DNA from: Sipunculus nudus
Lineage: Eukaryota > Annelida > Sipuncula > Golfingiida > Sipunculidae
Assembly: GCA_026874595.1 (NCBI GenBank)
Contig: CM049308.1
Location: 53,457,624-53,521,623 of the forward strand
Length of the DNA: 64,000 bases
Direction of reading: 5' to 3'
Of this stretch, positions 34,814 to 48,424 are shown piece after piece (the first letter of the stretch is position 1; each line of letters begins with the position of its first letter). The notes under the pieces were generated by a model. It worked only from the letters and a program-made list of their open reading frames with translations. It made no database searches and had not been told where the DNA came from. Made by a program: the position numbers and the translations under genes.

Positions 34814-35793
34814 AATACTATGATTCTCTTTCTAGTTTCTTTATAATAACAACTTATAAAAACATATTATTATAATATAAACCTGGTTGTTGACCCATAC
34901 CAAAATCCCCATTTGTAAGAAAAAGTCATCGATACAGTTTGATTAATTAAAACCACATGCAACGCACCTCTGAGAGAGACCAATTAATACTACGTGTGTC
35001 AAGGTCTTTGTTGAGTATATCCGCGGAGCTCTCTGTGTGTCATCATAATCATTAAGAAAACACTAACATTTAGAGGACACATACCATATGAAAAAAAAGT
35101 GTAATCTTATGTGATATAGAATGAAGGATGCAATGTTAAAACCGGCTCATGACAATAAGGAAATGACCCCAGTGATAAACTGGCCTCAACATTTGCCAAT
35201 GACGCTCCTTTTTTGCCGTTACAATTCTCTGTTATATTTTATCCGCCAAGGATTCAATACAGTTTACATATAGAGGGTTTATCCAATAATACCTCCGTTC
35301 AAATCAAACCCGTGAACCAGACCCAGTCGAAGGGGTGACTTATTATTGTACCTAAACCCAAACGAAACTAAACACTAAATGGAAATGAAGGGATTACAAA
35401 TCCTTTCGGATAGATTTCCGGGGGTGCACGGAACGAACTGATGAGAATGAACGAATGAAAACTGACTCTGCCCGTGTGATATACGAATTCCAATCACGTG
35501 TGGTATGTAGGTCAGGGTATTATGTAACATGCATTTGAACCCTATTGGTGCAGTTGTAAATGGGTTATACGGTAGTTGTAATTCTGGATTTATGAAGTTC
35601 TAAACTATTTTGTGGTTCTATTACCAGACCAATAAAGCACTTTTAAACCCATGACTGGTATATTTTTGTAATAATTATATCTGATATGTTATATTTTTCA
35701 TCGTTCTGGAAAGATATGACAACGTAACGCAAGGAACTCAGCTGAGGTATCGCACAAGCCTCGGCAATGGAAGATCGTAACCAATGCATTATT
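34814..35793. other. no gene recognised
   Basis: AT-rich sequence with no conserved coding or repeat signal recognised. Confidence 0.3.
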
Positions 35794-36929
35794 GTATCTG
35801 CCAAAACAAAGTTTTGCAGATACTATGTTTTTGACCGAAAGTTAACCTAATTATCGGGTCACGTGAACTGTTGCCTACTCATTTTGCGTTGACCTCTGAC
35901 CTTTCCTCTATGCAGTATGTCCATCTGTGCGTCTGTCTTTACACATTAAACCACATATCTTCGGACTCGTTTGACCGATCAGGCTGAAATTTTGCACCAG
36001 TGAAGCTTTTGGGTATTTATATCACACAATTAACTGGTGGCGCCATCTGCTACCATTTTTTGCGCAGTGTCCAACTGTTCGCCTTCCTTGGGTTAAAATC
36101 ACACATCTTTGCAGTGGTTTGACTAATTCATCTGAAATTTATACATCCTGGATAGCTTTCTTGATTTTATGACAGGTGGTGCCACCTACATTCATGTTCA
36201 CGCTGCAGACATCCATGCTTATATCACCGGACTCGTTTGACCAATCAGGAAAAAATATTAAAACAAATGTAGCCCTTGAATAGATTTAAAACATACACAA
36301 AAATGGTGGTGTGTTTAGATCTCGCAGAGCTCTTTATCATACACGATACTGGTGGCTCCACCTGCCACCATTTTTGCACAGCGCCCATCTGATCATCTGC
36401 CTTGGGTTAAAAACATTCATATTACTGCAGTGGTTTGCAAATTCACCTGTAAGTTTGCATGCGTATACATCCTGGATAGCTTTATTGATTTTATGACAGG
36501 TGGCGCCACCTCCATTCACGTTTACGCTGCAGACATCCATGCTAATATCTCCGGACTGGTTTGACGTATGTTCCTATAATTTTGCATGTGTTTTGATCTC
36601 ACATTGCTCTTTATCAACTGGTGGCGCTATCTGCAAATAATTTTGCACAGCGTCCATCTGTTTGTCAGTTTTTGGGATAAAATCACTCATATCTCGGCAG
36701 TGGTTTGACTTATCCACCCGAAATTTTTTATGTGTATACATCTTGGATATTTCTCTTTCAAATAACAGGTGGCGCCACCTACAATCATGTTAACGTGGCA
36801 GGCATCCATGCTTATATGTAACACATCTCACTCTATTTCCCCTTGCCACTCAATCCTTGCCTCACCGTACCCGTCCTACTCTTACTTCGGCGGATACACG
36901 TAGTCGCTTGTCGACTTCCCATATTCTAG
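35793..36929 (+). mobile_element. A-family element, third copy
   Basis: 5' palindrome from 35795 (TATCTGCC...GCAGATA), DR1 TGACCTCTGACCT at 35890-35902, GGTGGCGCCACC at 36499 and 36768, 3' hairpin GTAGTCG...CGACTT with one change and CTAG at 36926-36929 followed by T. Confidence 0.7.
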
Positions 36930-38617
36930 TTTAATATGTTAAAATATGTATAGAAAACAGTTCGTAGTAGCTGCAATCACGAATAATAATTTCTAAGAAC
37001 GTTGTTAATTCGCTTTTAATTCGTTATTAACTAACAAGAAGTTCACTATAATATGGCTTAACTTTTAATGGACGAATGAGGACGCTCCTGTGACTAATCG
37101 CTACCTTACTGCATGCACAAAGCCGGACAAGACGTTCGCATTGCGATTATGCTCTCTGCCTACAAGCTGTTCGTTAGCATCGTTATCAATTTTTTTATTG
37201 CAAGAATCAAAAAACAAGGGACGACAACTTATTATTAAAAAAATCTAGTACAATGTCTAAACGAACTTCAGCATGTGCAAGCAAATGGCAAAGTTTTCTT
37301 GTCTGCTTGCATTCGCCGGACTAATTCGGCAGTGTGATGCCTGTTTTATTAATTTTTTAACTTTTCTTTGAACAACGTTTGAAGTTGAAAATTCAGTTAA
37401 TCACAATTATTACTTGTTTTGTGATTTCATTCCGGATACTTAGGAGTATAATAGGTCCAATCATCAATATTTTCAGTTGACATGATACCGTTGCATGACC
37501 GCATGTAGCTATAGCTTATAGGTGGCAAGATCCCGGCCGCAAGGACATGGGTTTTCATGTTCACAGTCACGATGTCGATCATGGAGAGAAAATGTGCACC
37601 TGGTTGCATCAGATTTATATCAGTTGATGTAAGACATTACTAGAGTTGAAATGTCTTAAATAATTACCAAATCATTCTCAGATCTCTGTATCTGTAGATG
37701 GAGGGTGATCTTAGAATGTGGACTGATAAGGTCAGTCTTTCGTGTTAATTTATCACATTTTCATTCAAACTATCTACCAAACCAGCAGATTTTTTTTATG
37801 AATATCTGTGTACATTTATTTTTTAGAAATAATTTTTGACATAATCCAACGTTCTCCTTTTTTCAGCAATTTTATATGTTTTTCTCTGTGTCTAATATTG
37901 TCTTAAACCCCAAAACCTTTTGAAACAGTCAACGGTGGTCAGATTCTATATATATCATCAAGGCATGCATCATTGTATCCCCAGACAGTCTTGTTTTATG
38001 CAGAAGACAGGTGGCGACACATTTTTTCAAGGTCACAGCAGCAATAATACTTAAATGAAATTACGGCAATAACTAAAAAAAAATTGTTGATACAGTCACC
38101 AAACTTACAGGTTAGATGCATCTTATCAAGGGCTCGGGGGGGGGGGGGGGGGGGGGCAATACGCATAGGTTTTGTCCAAGTTAATAAATTTGTTGGAGTA
38201 AAACGTGGTATGATTATGCTTTTTTCCACGCAATTTCTTGTGGTTGACATACCCCACTGCTTAATAGAGCGCTTGTATACCAAACATCTTTTGGATAAAT
38301 CTGAAAAGACACCGTTTTCAATAACAGTTTAAGGTGCTAGACGCAGTTTCTAAAAGTTGGTGCCTCCGTTTACTTTGGAATAAAATGATTTTGCTGTAAC
38401 GTAATTAACCAATTAACCAGCACCATGGATACCTCCCGTTTGTCGGCACCCTATCATGTGATGGAATAACCCAGGGTTGTGGCATTTATTGATTTTGGAA
38501 CACAATTTTGAAATGCAAATAACAGGCCAGTTCTTGGAATTTTATATTTTATCATCCTGATTTGTACACACATTTGAAATTTTGACACTAAAAATTAAAA
38601 AAAAATAATAAGTTTGA
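36930..38617. other. DTD2 downstream flank, mostly unrecognised
   Basis: It holds a 21-G tract (38136-38156). No gene was recognised. Confidence 0.3.
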
Positions 38618-38767
38618 GAGGATGAGGTAATATATATATGCTATGGTTGGTTGATATGATTGGTTTGTATTGAAGAGTAAGTTCAAAACGTGCCAGTATA
38701 ACGGATGGACGGACCACAGACAATAGATCTTAACTTTAGCTCAGATAACTTAATAGTCAGCTGAGCT
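38618..38767 (-). mobile_element. B-family remnant with both ends close together
   Basis: Tail-like sequence (GGTTGATATGATTGGTTTGTATTGA) runs almost directly into AACGTGCCA...GGACGGACC and the B palindrome (38738-38767), so most of the body is deleted. Confidence 0.55.
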
Positions 38768-38998
38768 AAAATGATTCCCAGAATAAAAAAAAAATAAATA
38801 AAAAGGAGGGCTTGGTCCATCTTACCCCTTCCAAATCCCTTCTCTTTCACTGAATTAACCATTTATTTATATACAAGATCCCCAGTGCATCTAGCTCTAA
38901 TAATCTCACTCATCAACGCAGACTATTTTTATTTCTCTTTCACAGTCAATTACCATATATACAAATATACCCAAAATATATAAACAAAAAGTTTTGGT

Positions 38999-39324
38999 TC
39001 AGAAATCTAATATATGAGTAAATGGTCCATTGGTCACAACACTTAAAACCTGTCTGTTGCCGTAAGTTCCATGTTGCACTGTTTTACTACATTCTTGTCC
39101 TTGAGCAGTTGTTTTTACCATATCCTCACATCCATGTATGAATTCACCATAAAGCTCCTTGCCTAGTGTTTTATCTATATTTGTGTGGTACTGCATGGCT
39201 TTTCCTTTCAGGCGACCACCAAGGGTGGCCTGGGGTACGATCAGAACATCTCCGGGCAAGTCCAAGACAGAGACAAGTTTTCCGTTTTCCGACTCACTGA
39301 GCCTTGCTGTCAAGGCAGTTTTTA
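38999..39324 (-). CDS. DTD2: DTD2 exon 3 (terminal)
   Basis: Acceptor TTTTTCAG then 326 nt ending THILDF-TGA. It contains both ATD active-site motifs. Candidate poly(A) signals on the minus strand (TTTATT on plus) lie at 38928-38933 and 38862-38867. Confidence 0.95.
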
Positions 39325-42300
39325 CTGAAAAACAATGAATACCAGCATTAAAACTGAGAAATCCTGGTTCTTTACTTTCATTTATGCACTCTGTCAAAAG
39401 TTTTAATATGAGAAGTTATCAAAGGAAGCATTGTACCTTAATTACTTTGCTATTTCATAGTCACACATACTTCAATATGTACAGTAAAACCTCATTGCAT
39501 CAAATCCTAAGGCGCCCTTAGAAAACTGAGTAATAAATTGTTTCATATAAGACAGTTTTTATCCAGCCAGAAATTTTCTTTTTAATTTTTTTCAATATCT
39601 ATTTATATATTTTTTTATATCTTGTTAATGAAAAAAAATACTATAGTGCACAATTATTCCCTTATAATTTTGAAGTAGAGTACCTTGGGACCCTTTTTTA
39701 CTGTAAATATGAAACTATAATGTATGAAAATGTATGGGCAGATCATTATGGTTGAATGGTGAAGAAACAATAATTAATAAAAAAACTCATTAATTTAATT
39801 AAACATGAAATATAACTGTAACGTTTCCAAGATAACATAAATGTTTCAAATGAACAGACAGTGCTGCCAATCCACATGTTTTATATGAGAAAGGTATACA
39901 ATTTAACATGAGAAAAGTATCAAATGATCTAAAAAAATGTATTTCAGTACGAAATTGCAGAATGTTTACAAGTACATTTACTGAATGTGATGCTTTATAA
40001 CAAGGTTCAGGTATGCTTCAGGATATCCTATTTCCAGTCCCTTTATCAAACAATGGTGAGATCACAGCGTGTTAGCTTTGTAATAATTGTCACTATTTCA
40101 AAACACAGATGAAGCTTGTCTGTTGCAGTAACCAAGTTTTAAATATACGAGTTATAATATAAACCTAAAATTACCTTATTAATATATGTATAATAAAAAC
40201 AAATATTAAAAAGTTAACAAAGGGATAGTATAAATACAGGTTTTCTTTTTTTAAAAATAATACTAATTAACTTGAAAATTTATATATCCAGCACTGAATA
40301 GCATGATTATTGCAGGAAAAATATGTTTCCATGGACTCTTTAGGTCCTGGCATTATATCAGGTACGTTAGGTTAATTTGTGATCTATCTAGTTTTCTTAC
40401 CCATTTTATTCACCACTTCCTGGTTTGCTCCTTTCAAGAAGCACAGGTAGATAATCAGACCCCTGTCAATCTGAAGGTAAAACAAGGGACCTATGGGTCA
40501 CGACGCTCAGCTGATCATGATTGAACTATAAATGTATCACCATTGTGATACTATATTTAGTCGACAAACCTTATGAATATCATGGACCTATTAGGCTATT
40601 ATAAAGGAATATAATGTAATATGCGAGTAAATCATGTATGAAATTACCTGACTGATGGATTAATATGGAGTAAATATAGTGGTTTATTTTTTATTTATTT
40701 GGGAGCTGTTGAAAATAGCAATATATTTGAGCAAATATGAATGCAATGACAGTACACTAAGCAGTGGTAGAATGATGATAAGGCTATTTGTTGAAGGATC
40801 TATAGTGTATAGAAGTCTGCAAGATTTCAATTTGACATATATAATGTTATTATTAACTATGCTGAAGAGTGGATTTATGAATTGTGACTGTATGACATGA
40901 TATCTCTTAGGTACATTATATTGATGCCCACCACATCTACATATTACACAATATTGACATAATTTCTGGCACGTATATAGGCAACAAACAGTTATACAAT
41001 ATATAAAAATATGAATATATCTGATTCAACTTGTTCTCGTTTACTGAGGCTGACATTGGGATAGGGTTCGGAGAAGGAAACAGTGTGGGCAGCAAGGAGA
41101 GTTGGATTTAGAGAGAAAAGGAGATAGAGAGAGAGGGAGGGAGCATTCAACAGTACTTAAACACCTGGAAGGTTAAAATCTAAAATATTATGAAATGTAG
41201 ATAAAGTCTGAGAGAAAGAGGTAATCAAGGCCACGGTTGGTTGATATGATTGAAGAAATTGTTGCAAATAATATTTTAAGATCTGACCTTGCGCTTTCAT
41301 TGGATACCTTTTTGACAGGCTGTTGACAGTTCAACATTTTACACATTTGTCTAATGAGATCCAATTTTTTAAATTTAAACTTTAATTAAACTGTTTTTTC
41401 TATTTTATGATATGTATACAGTTGCTATAAAATCCCCACACCACAGGCGGAAGGACTTGATGGGGGGAGGGGGGGTTACGATGGGAGTTACAACGCCTCT
41501 GTCTCTCTGTATATATTTTCTTCAAATTATTAAATTTTATGCTATAGCAATAGCACTATTGTTGACAGTGCGAAGGAGCATGGACTTAGGGGTGAGAGAG
41601 AGAGAAAGAGAGAGAGAGAAAGAGAGCTAGAAAGAGAGAAAGGGAAAGAGAGAGGAGAAATGCTCTCTGGTAATTACTGCCTGACCCAGCCTGACCCAGA
41701 CACTCACAGAATCTCTGTATATATTTTCTTCAAATTATTAAATTTTATGCTATAGCAATAACACTATTGTTGACAGTGCGAAGGAGCAAGGACTTAGTGG
41801 GGTGGGGGAAGGGGATGGTGGGAGTTACAATACCCTTGCATATACGTACAGGATATGAAATTTAATTAATCAGAGCTTACAGGAAAAAAAGTTTATTCAT
41901 AATTATTAAATATTTAAAACAGGCAAGAAAGCTAGAGAAACAAAGCAAATAATTTTAATTCCCATTTTTCTGAGCCAGGAAATTATGAACAATTTTTACA
42001 TAAATTCCCTTTTTTATATCATCATTTTTTTCCAGGTTTGAAAATGTAATTATACATTTAGAGTATAACATATATATAAGAATATTTCAGTTGATTCACA
42101 TTTCTTAATTGCATCAACATATATATCTAATAAATTAGGTTTATAGTACCTGTCAACTTAATGGGGTGGAGGGAGGAAGGGAGGCATAGGGGTGAGAGAG
42201 AGAGAAAGAGAGAGAGAGAAAGAGAGCTAGAAAGAGAGAAAGGGAAAGAGAGAGGAGAAAGGCTCTCTGGTAATTACTGCCTGACCCAGCCTGACCCAGA

Positions 42301-45300
42301 CACTCACAGAAGCAGTAAGCAAGGAGTGAAGGTGTTATGTAACAGCCTGGAACACTGTTAACCAATGACTTGATGTAAACATTCAAGACATGGTGCTATA
42401 AATATGGGTCACTGTGCTTAGCTGAAGTTGGCCTTGAAGGTAAAAATCTAAAATAATAATGGAGATCAAGTCTAAGATGAAAAGGTAATATATGCCATGG
42501 CTGGTTGACATGATTGGTTTGTATTGATGAGTGAGAAATTGTTGCAAATAATATTTTGTGACCAAACCATGCATTCTCTAATGTCAAAATTGAAGCATGT
42601 GAGCAGTTTGTGAACATAAGATGTATATTATTACCATGATCACTGGCTGGCTTTTTGATAGTTTGTTGACAGTTCAGTAGTTTACACATTTGCTCAATTG
42701 GATCTATTTTACATAATATATATTATTAAATATATGTATTTTTATTTTATAAAATGTATACAGTTGAAATATAACTGATGTCTCCAGTCCCCAGATGCAA
42801 GAACCTGGTGGTGGTGGTTGGGGGGGGGGGGGGGTGGAGGGCTGGAATGATGGGAGTTACAACATCTCTGTATTAACATAGTGTATATACATATAGGATT
42901 TCCACTTAATTCAACAATACTTACAGGATTAAATAGTCCATTCACAATTACATAATATTTAAAAAAGGACAGACAGACTGTTAGACAAACAACGCTGATA
43001 ATATATTTTAATATTTTAAAGTTTTTCATCTGCAATATTACACATCTGAATACATAAGTTGCTTTCAAATTTCAGACATTAATGGCTTAAATCCATACAC
43101 ATACAGCATATGAAAGTTATTTCAACAGTGCTTAAAGGAAAAATTTCATAATTAGTATATATATTTAATGATAATTGAGAGATGATGGACAGACAAGAGC
43201 TGATCACTTTATGTTCCATTCTCCTGGGGCAAGAATATGTTTCAATATTAGATCTTAATTTTTTCTAATCCAATTATCTTTCAAATTGAAAAAATTGTAC
43301 ACATTTGCAATATTAACTAATGTCCCAGTGCACAGGTGACGGTGAGGTGCTAGGGATCAATGACAGCCGGGGGTGGGGGGGGGGGGGGGGGGGGAAGAGA
43401 TGGGATTAACAACACTTTTGCATAAACATTCAGGGCAAACAAAGCCTGATCTCCAATTCTGCTGAGGCTCGAAAATAATGAACACATGTTTGTATTAGAT
43501 CCTCATTTTTTTATTTTAAGTTTAATTTGTATACATTTCCAATATAACATATATTTCTGAATATAAACGTTGATTCATAATTCTAAATTGCATCATCATA
43601 AATCTCAATCTTGTCATGTAACACCACATCATGCATACAAATGTATATTTATATATTCATGGGGGGGGGGAGGGGGTGTGATATGAGAACAATTGTACAC
43701 CTGTCACAGCAGGGGATCTCCCCCAGTGACTGAAACAAATCAGGAACCCTGGCATAGCTGACTTCCAGTGACCTGGAGTGGCCTACCTGCATCTGGAACA
43801 AAGCAAGTGACTACAATAGACCCTCAAGATAAAATTCAATAACTAGCCTAATTTTCAACCTTTTAGTTTCAAATTTCAGATTTAAACACATTAAATACTT
43901 ATGTTTACATTCTGAGAAAATTAAATCATCAGTACTCACAGGGAAAAAATGTGCCATGGTCAAAGTTGGGTAAAATTTCAGGTACTGATTTTATGTTTAT
44001 GCTAATAACTTATAAAATTTACAAAATACAGATCTAATTTTGGGTATACAATTGAATCTTAATTAAACAAAGTTATATACTTAAAAAAAATTTTCTAGCT
44101 TCAATAATTTTCATGAAACCTGAGTAAATATTTTTCCTGATTTTTTACAAAGTCAATTTTGTTTGGGCACATAACTTAAAACAATTACGCAATACTGACA
44201 TCATTTCTGGCATGTGCATAGCGAATGTATAGAAAAATATGTATATTATATATGATCAAAGTCAGATCAGTGGTTTTGATACTAGGCAGTCCTGAAGTGT
44301 AACAAAGGGTCTTAATGAAAAAATGAAGTTTTTCATTAATATCTCAAAGGAATTAAGTTCTGGTGACCAAATTCTTGGCATGGTAGGGGATTTTGGAGAC
44401 ATCTTACAGTATGCCTAATTTAAGGAACTTAGAGCTGAAGCTGGGGAGCTGAGCTCTAGCAAACTGCATAACACTAGGTTGATGTAAACAATATGTGACA
44501 TGGTGCTTGAAAACTTGAATAAAATCTACAGTTTTTGATCAACTGGTTTCAAATTTTAAATGTTAACAGTTGAAATGCTAACAAAAACATGCTTTGAAAA
44601 TTAAATCCACAGCAGTTACAGGAAAAAAACGTGCCATGGTCACGGTTGGGCAAAGTTTAAGGTACCAATTTTTTATTTTTGCTAATATTTCAAAAAATTT
44701 AAAAGATTTTGATCAAATTTTGGGTATACAATTTAATTTTGATTAATAAAAGTTATATTACTGGAAAAAAAGTGCTTAGCTTTAACAAGTTTTGTGTTAA
44801 GTGATCAAATTTTTTTCCTGATTATTTACAAAATGCATTATGTTTGGGCCCATAACTTTTTTAAATTATATAATACAGACCCAATTTCTGGCATGTACAT
44901 AGGAACCATATAGAGGATTATTTATGGTAAATATGAGGAAAAACAGATGAGTGGTTTTGATATTAGGCAGTCCTGAAGTGTAAAAATAGGATTTTAATAA
45001 AAAATTGAGGTTTTTCCTTAATTTCTCAAAGGAACGAAGTCGCAAAGACCCCGTTTTCGGCTTGGTAGGAGATCTTGGGGACATCTAACATTATGCTGAA
45101 TTTTGGATTCCTAGGTCTTACGGTTTCAAAACGTGCCACATCTACGGACGGACGGACGGACGGACGGACGGACGGACGGACGGACGGACAGACGGACGGA
45201 CGACGGACAATGGACCACGACTATAGCTCAGATGACTTATAGTCAGCTGAGCTAAAAATGAAAATATAAACCATGAGACTGAGGCCTGCTGGTTAATTTC

Positions 45301-45744
45301 CTCCATCTCTGATCATCATTCTTTCATCATTGTCATTATCTAGCTAGTCTGTTGATAATATGCTACTTATGTACAAACAATTCTAATTCTAAAACGGTCC
45401 ATTTTTTATTCAACTGACATTAGGTACCAACACAAGTGGAAAATATACAGTACTACCCAGTTTATACTGATGAAAACCTACTGTGGTGATTATTTATCAG
45501 TATACAATCTTACAAATGCAATTAATATCCGATTAAAAATAAAAGAACGGACAATTTATTCAGATTCTACAATTCCTGATGAAGAAAGCAGATTTTCTCA
45601 AGCTGAGGCTCTCCTGTGCCTCACCTGAACATACTGAGCCTCCTGATGTTCTGTAGCTGGCTGTACCATTAGCCGTGCACTCATACATTGCTGTAAAACT
45701 ATCCTCCCACAAGGCTGGGTATCTGCATTGTTAGAGGAGGCCAT
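38999..45744 (-). CDS. DTD2: D-aminoacyl-tRNA deacylase 2 (DTD2 / ATD), complete, three exons
   Basis: Minus-strand exons are 45744-45625, 40470-40401 and 39324-38999; all introns are GT-AG and phases match, giving 171 residues against 168 in the human protein. DTD2 (animalia-specific tRNA deacylase) hydrolyses mischarged aminoacyl-tRNA, notably L-Ala on tRNA-Thr, and acts in the cytosol as translation quality control. Visible signatures are RIVLQQC at 14-20, RGLIIYLCFLKGA at 43-55, LSESENGK at 72-79, the ATD motif PQATLGG at 94-100 and the second active-site motif TNGPFTH at 161-167, with HGTYGNRQVL just before it. The start ATG gives the expected N-terminal length; the frame runs further upstream, but that part looks like 5' UTR. 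Introns are 5.2 and 1.1 kb and filled with B-family repeats. Confidence 0.95.
40401..40470 (-). CDS. DTD2: DTD2 exon 2 (70 nt microexon-like)
   Basis: Flanked by acceptor TACCTTCAG and donor GTAAGA on the minus strand. It encodes IDRGLIIYLCFLKGA then NQEVVNKM, the expected strand that exon 1 and exon 3 lack. It starts in phase 0 and leaves one base, G, which joins TA of exon 3 to give Val. Its length (3n+1) is exactly what the flanking phases require. Confidence 0.95.
40484..40515 (-). mobile_element. B-family 3' terminus abutting DTD2 exon 2 acceptor
   Basis: On the minus strand CAGCTGAGCGTCGTGACCCA then TAGGTCCCTTGTTTT ends about 11 bp before the exon 2 splice acceptor; GTCCCTTGTTTT supplies the polypyrimidine tract. 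Confidence 0.6.
41150..41400 (-). mobile_element. B-family tail fragment in DTD2 intron 1
   Basis: GGTTGGTTGATATGATTGAAG, the GTTGCAAATAATATTTT stretch and GACAGTTCAACATTTTACACA match the inverted B tail. Confidence 0.5.
41500..42312. repeat. duplicated GA-rich segments
   Basis: A 124-bp GA-rich segment at 41588-41711 recurs at 42188-42311, exactly 600 bp away, with one difference seen (AAATGCTC / AAAGGCTC). A neighbouring 75-bp segment (ATATATTTTCTTCAAATTATT...) at 41505-41580 recurs at 41716-41790. Confidence 0.9.
42402..45253 (-). mobile_element. B-family element, long or fused copy in DTD2 intron 1
   Basis: The B palindrome is at 45225-45253 with a long (GGAC)n run before it (about 45148-45210), and a B-type tail is at 42402-42700. 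The 2.85-kb middle has several G-tract segments (42820-42834, 43375-43394, near 43663), so two or more elements may be fused. Confidence 0.65.
45625..45744 (-). CDS. DTD2: DTD2 exon 1 (start codon)
   Basis: 120 nt, 40 codons starting MASSNNADTQPCGR and ending QYVQ before donor GTGAGG; phase 0. IVLQQCMSARL and EAQYVQ match the N-terminal strand and helix of animal DTD2. Confidence 0.92.
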
Positions 45745-46786
45745 GGACCTGATGAAGTGTCTGTAATACATTAATAAATTAAAATAAACTTTTTCTCTAG
45801 AAACATCAATCTGGTTGAATTGCTGGAACCTGTAAATGAGTACATCTGGCTTAAACAATGACAAAGGCTTACATTTATTAAAATTAGGCATGAAATTGAA
45901 ATAATGCAATGTCACACCATTCATTATAACTTGGTTGTTTCTTTCCTCATTCAAGAGAGAGTTCCACCAATAAATTGTGAGGAGCCTTAAAATCCATTCA
46001 ATAATGGATTCTTACACCTTAGATTTAATTCTTGATTCAATTATTTCCTAAGTACTAAATATAAATCTCCTTTTAATAAAAATCAAACTTTTCAGTGTTA
46101 ATTTTAACAAATAGGGGGACAATGTAACTCTCCCACAGTAACTCTTTATTTCCATCATTTTCTTTTAGGTGAGTGGAATAGTCAAAAAGCATAAATTGAA
46201 ACTAGTTCTACATTACACATAATATATATATAGCCTCGACAACAGGTAGTGCTCCATTAAATTTGACAGCTCATGGAGGCATTTGAGTGGTGTATGCAAA
46301 ATAATAATAGTAGAAACAAATTAATTATAGGTAAAATTTAATCAATAGTAATTCAATGCATCAAATATGAATTTCAACACCTCCATTTACAGGTCATCAG
46401 TTCAACCTTTTTTTTGTTAGAGGTGACCGTCTCCATTTTTAATGCTAGTATTGTAGCGCTCTCGCGGGATCTGGTGTTTGTAGGGAATTAGTAAAACACA
46501 AACAACAATAATAATAAGTCCTCAAGTGGTAGAGACGGTGTATTCAGTGAACACAAGTATACAGCATGCTGGTCAGTTCAGGTCTGTCCAGCTCAGTGGT
46601 CAATTCAAATCTGCTGCTGTCCAGACATCTGGCAGCATCATTATACTTTGACCCTGATGCTACCAGGGTGACACTGATGGGCTGCTCATTAACACTGATA
46701 GGCTCACACCAAGATACATAAATTTACATTCTGTTACAGCAATTAACTTAAATCTGTGTTTCTTCATGTTACTGACACATTATACA
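45745..46786. other. DTD2 upstream flank, nothing recognised
   Basis: The DTD2 promoter should lie here; no TATA box or other clear core element was seen. Confidence 0.3.
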
Positions 46787-48418
46787 ACAAGGGACCTATG
46801 GGGTCACTGTGCTCAGCTGACGTTAACCTTGAAGGTAAAAATCTAAATTAATATAAAATGGAGATAAAGTGTAAGAGGAAGAGGTAATAAAGGCCATGGT
46901 TGGTTTATATGATTGGTTTGTATTGATGAGCAAGAAATTGTTGCAAATAATATTTTGTGACCTGACCATGTGTTTCCTAATGTTGAAACTGAAGCATGTG
47001 AGCAGTTTGTGAACAAATGATCTGTACATTTACCATGATCATTAGTTGGCTTTTCGATTAACTGTTGACATTTCAGTAGTTTACACATTTGTTCAATCGA
47101 ATCTTTTTTTTGTATAATATATATTATTAAATATGTTTTTTATGAAATGTATACAGTTGAAATATAACTAATTAACAACATAAAAAATGGCAAACAAAGC
47201 CTGATCTCAAATTCTGCTGATGCAGGATAATAATGAACAAATGTTTGTAATAAATCCTCATTTTTTTATCACATCAATTTTTTTTTAAATTTAAGTTTAT
47301 ATTTCTATACATTTTCAATATAACATATATATCTGAATATAAAAGTTGATTCATAATTCTCAATTGCATCATCATAAATTTCAATCTTGTCAGATAACAC
47401 CACATCATGCATACAAATGTTTATTTATTTTTTACCACAAAAATATATCTTTTAAATCTGCAAAACAATAAATATCTAAAAAAATACTTGATTTAAATTT
47501 CACAGTTTTTAATTGTGTCTTTATTTATCCATAATGTGCTTCATATTTTATCATAATTTAAGCATACTGATGGGTTCCATTATGACTGGTAAAATCATTT
47601 AAAAGAAAAATGATTTCTTTAAAAATGCTACATTACACAACAGCAGGGGATCTCCCCCAGTGACTGTAACAAATCAGAAACCCTGGCATAACTGACTTCC
47701 AGTAACCTGGAGTGGGACCCTGCATCTGTAATCTGTAATCAAAGCAAATGACTACAATAGAGCCTCAAGAAAAAAATCAATAACTAGCTTAATTTTCAAG
47801 CTTTTACTTCCAAATTTCAGATTTAAACAAATTAAATATTTATGCTTACATGGTGTGAAAATTAAATCAATGGTACCTACAGGAAAAAAACGTGCCATGG
47901 TCAAAGTCGGGCAAAATTTAAGGTACTGATTTTATTTTTATGCTAATTACTTAAAAAATTTACAAAATTCAGATCTAATTTTGGGTAAACAATTGAATCT
48001 TAATTAAACATAGTTATATACTTGGGAAAATAGACTCTAGTTTCAAAATTTTTCATGTTAAGTGATTAAATATTTTTCCTGATTTTTTACAAAACTATAT
48101 AGAAGGATAATTATGGTAAATATGAGGAAAAACAGATGAGTGGTTTTGATATTAGGCAGTCCTGAAGTGTGAAAATAGGATTTTAATAAAAAATTGAGGT
48201 TTTTCCTTAATTTTTCAAAGGAACGAAGTCGTAAAGACCCATTTGTCGGCTTGGTAGGAGATCTTTGGGACATCTAACATTATGCTGAATTTTGGATTCC
48301 TAGGTCTTACGGTTTCAAAACGTGCCACATCTACGGACTGACAGACGGACAGAAAGACGGACGGACGACGGACAATGGACCACGACTATAGCTCAGATGA
48401 CTTATAGTCAGCTGAGCT
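46787..48418 (-). mobile_element. B-family element, minus strand
   Basis: Tail at 46787-47090, body matching 2717-4616 inverted but with an internal deletion that includes the poly-C region, GGAC repeats near 48330-48370 and the B palindrome at 48390-48418. Confidence 0.72.
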
Positions 48419-48424
48419 AAAAAT

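Noticed and set aside
40030-40090. Initial candidate for DTD2 exon 2 (minus strand, ...LFDKGTGN...)
   Set aside because: Only loosely similar, wrong spacing and no splice sites; 40401-40470 fits in sequence, phase and splice sites.
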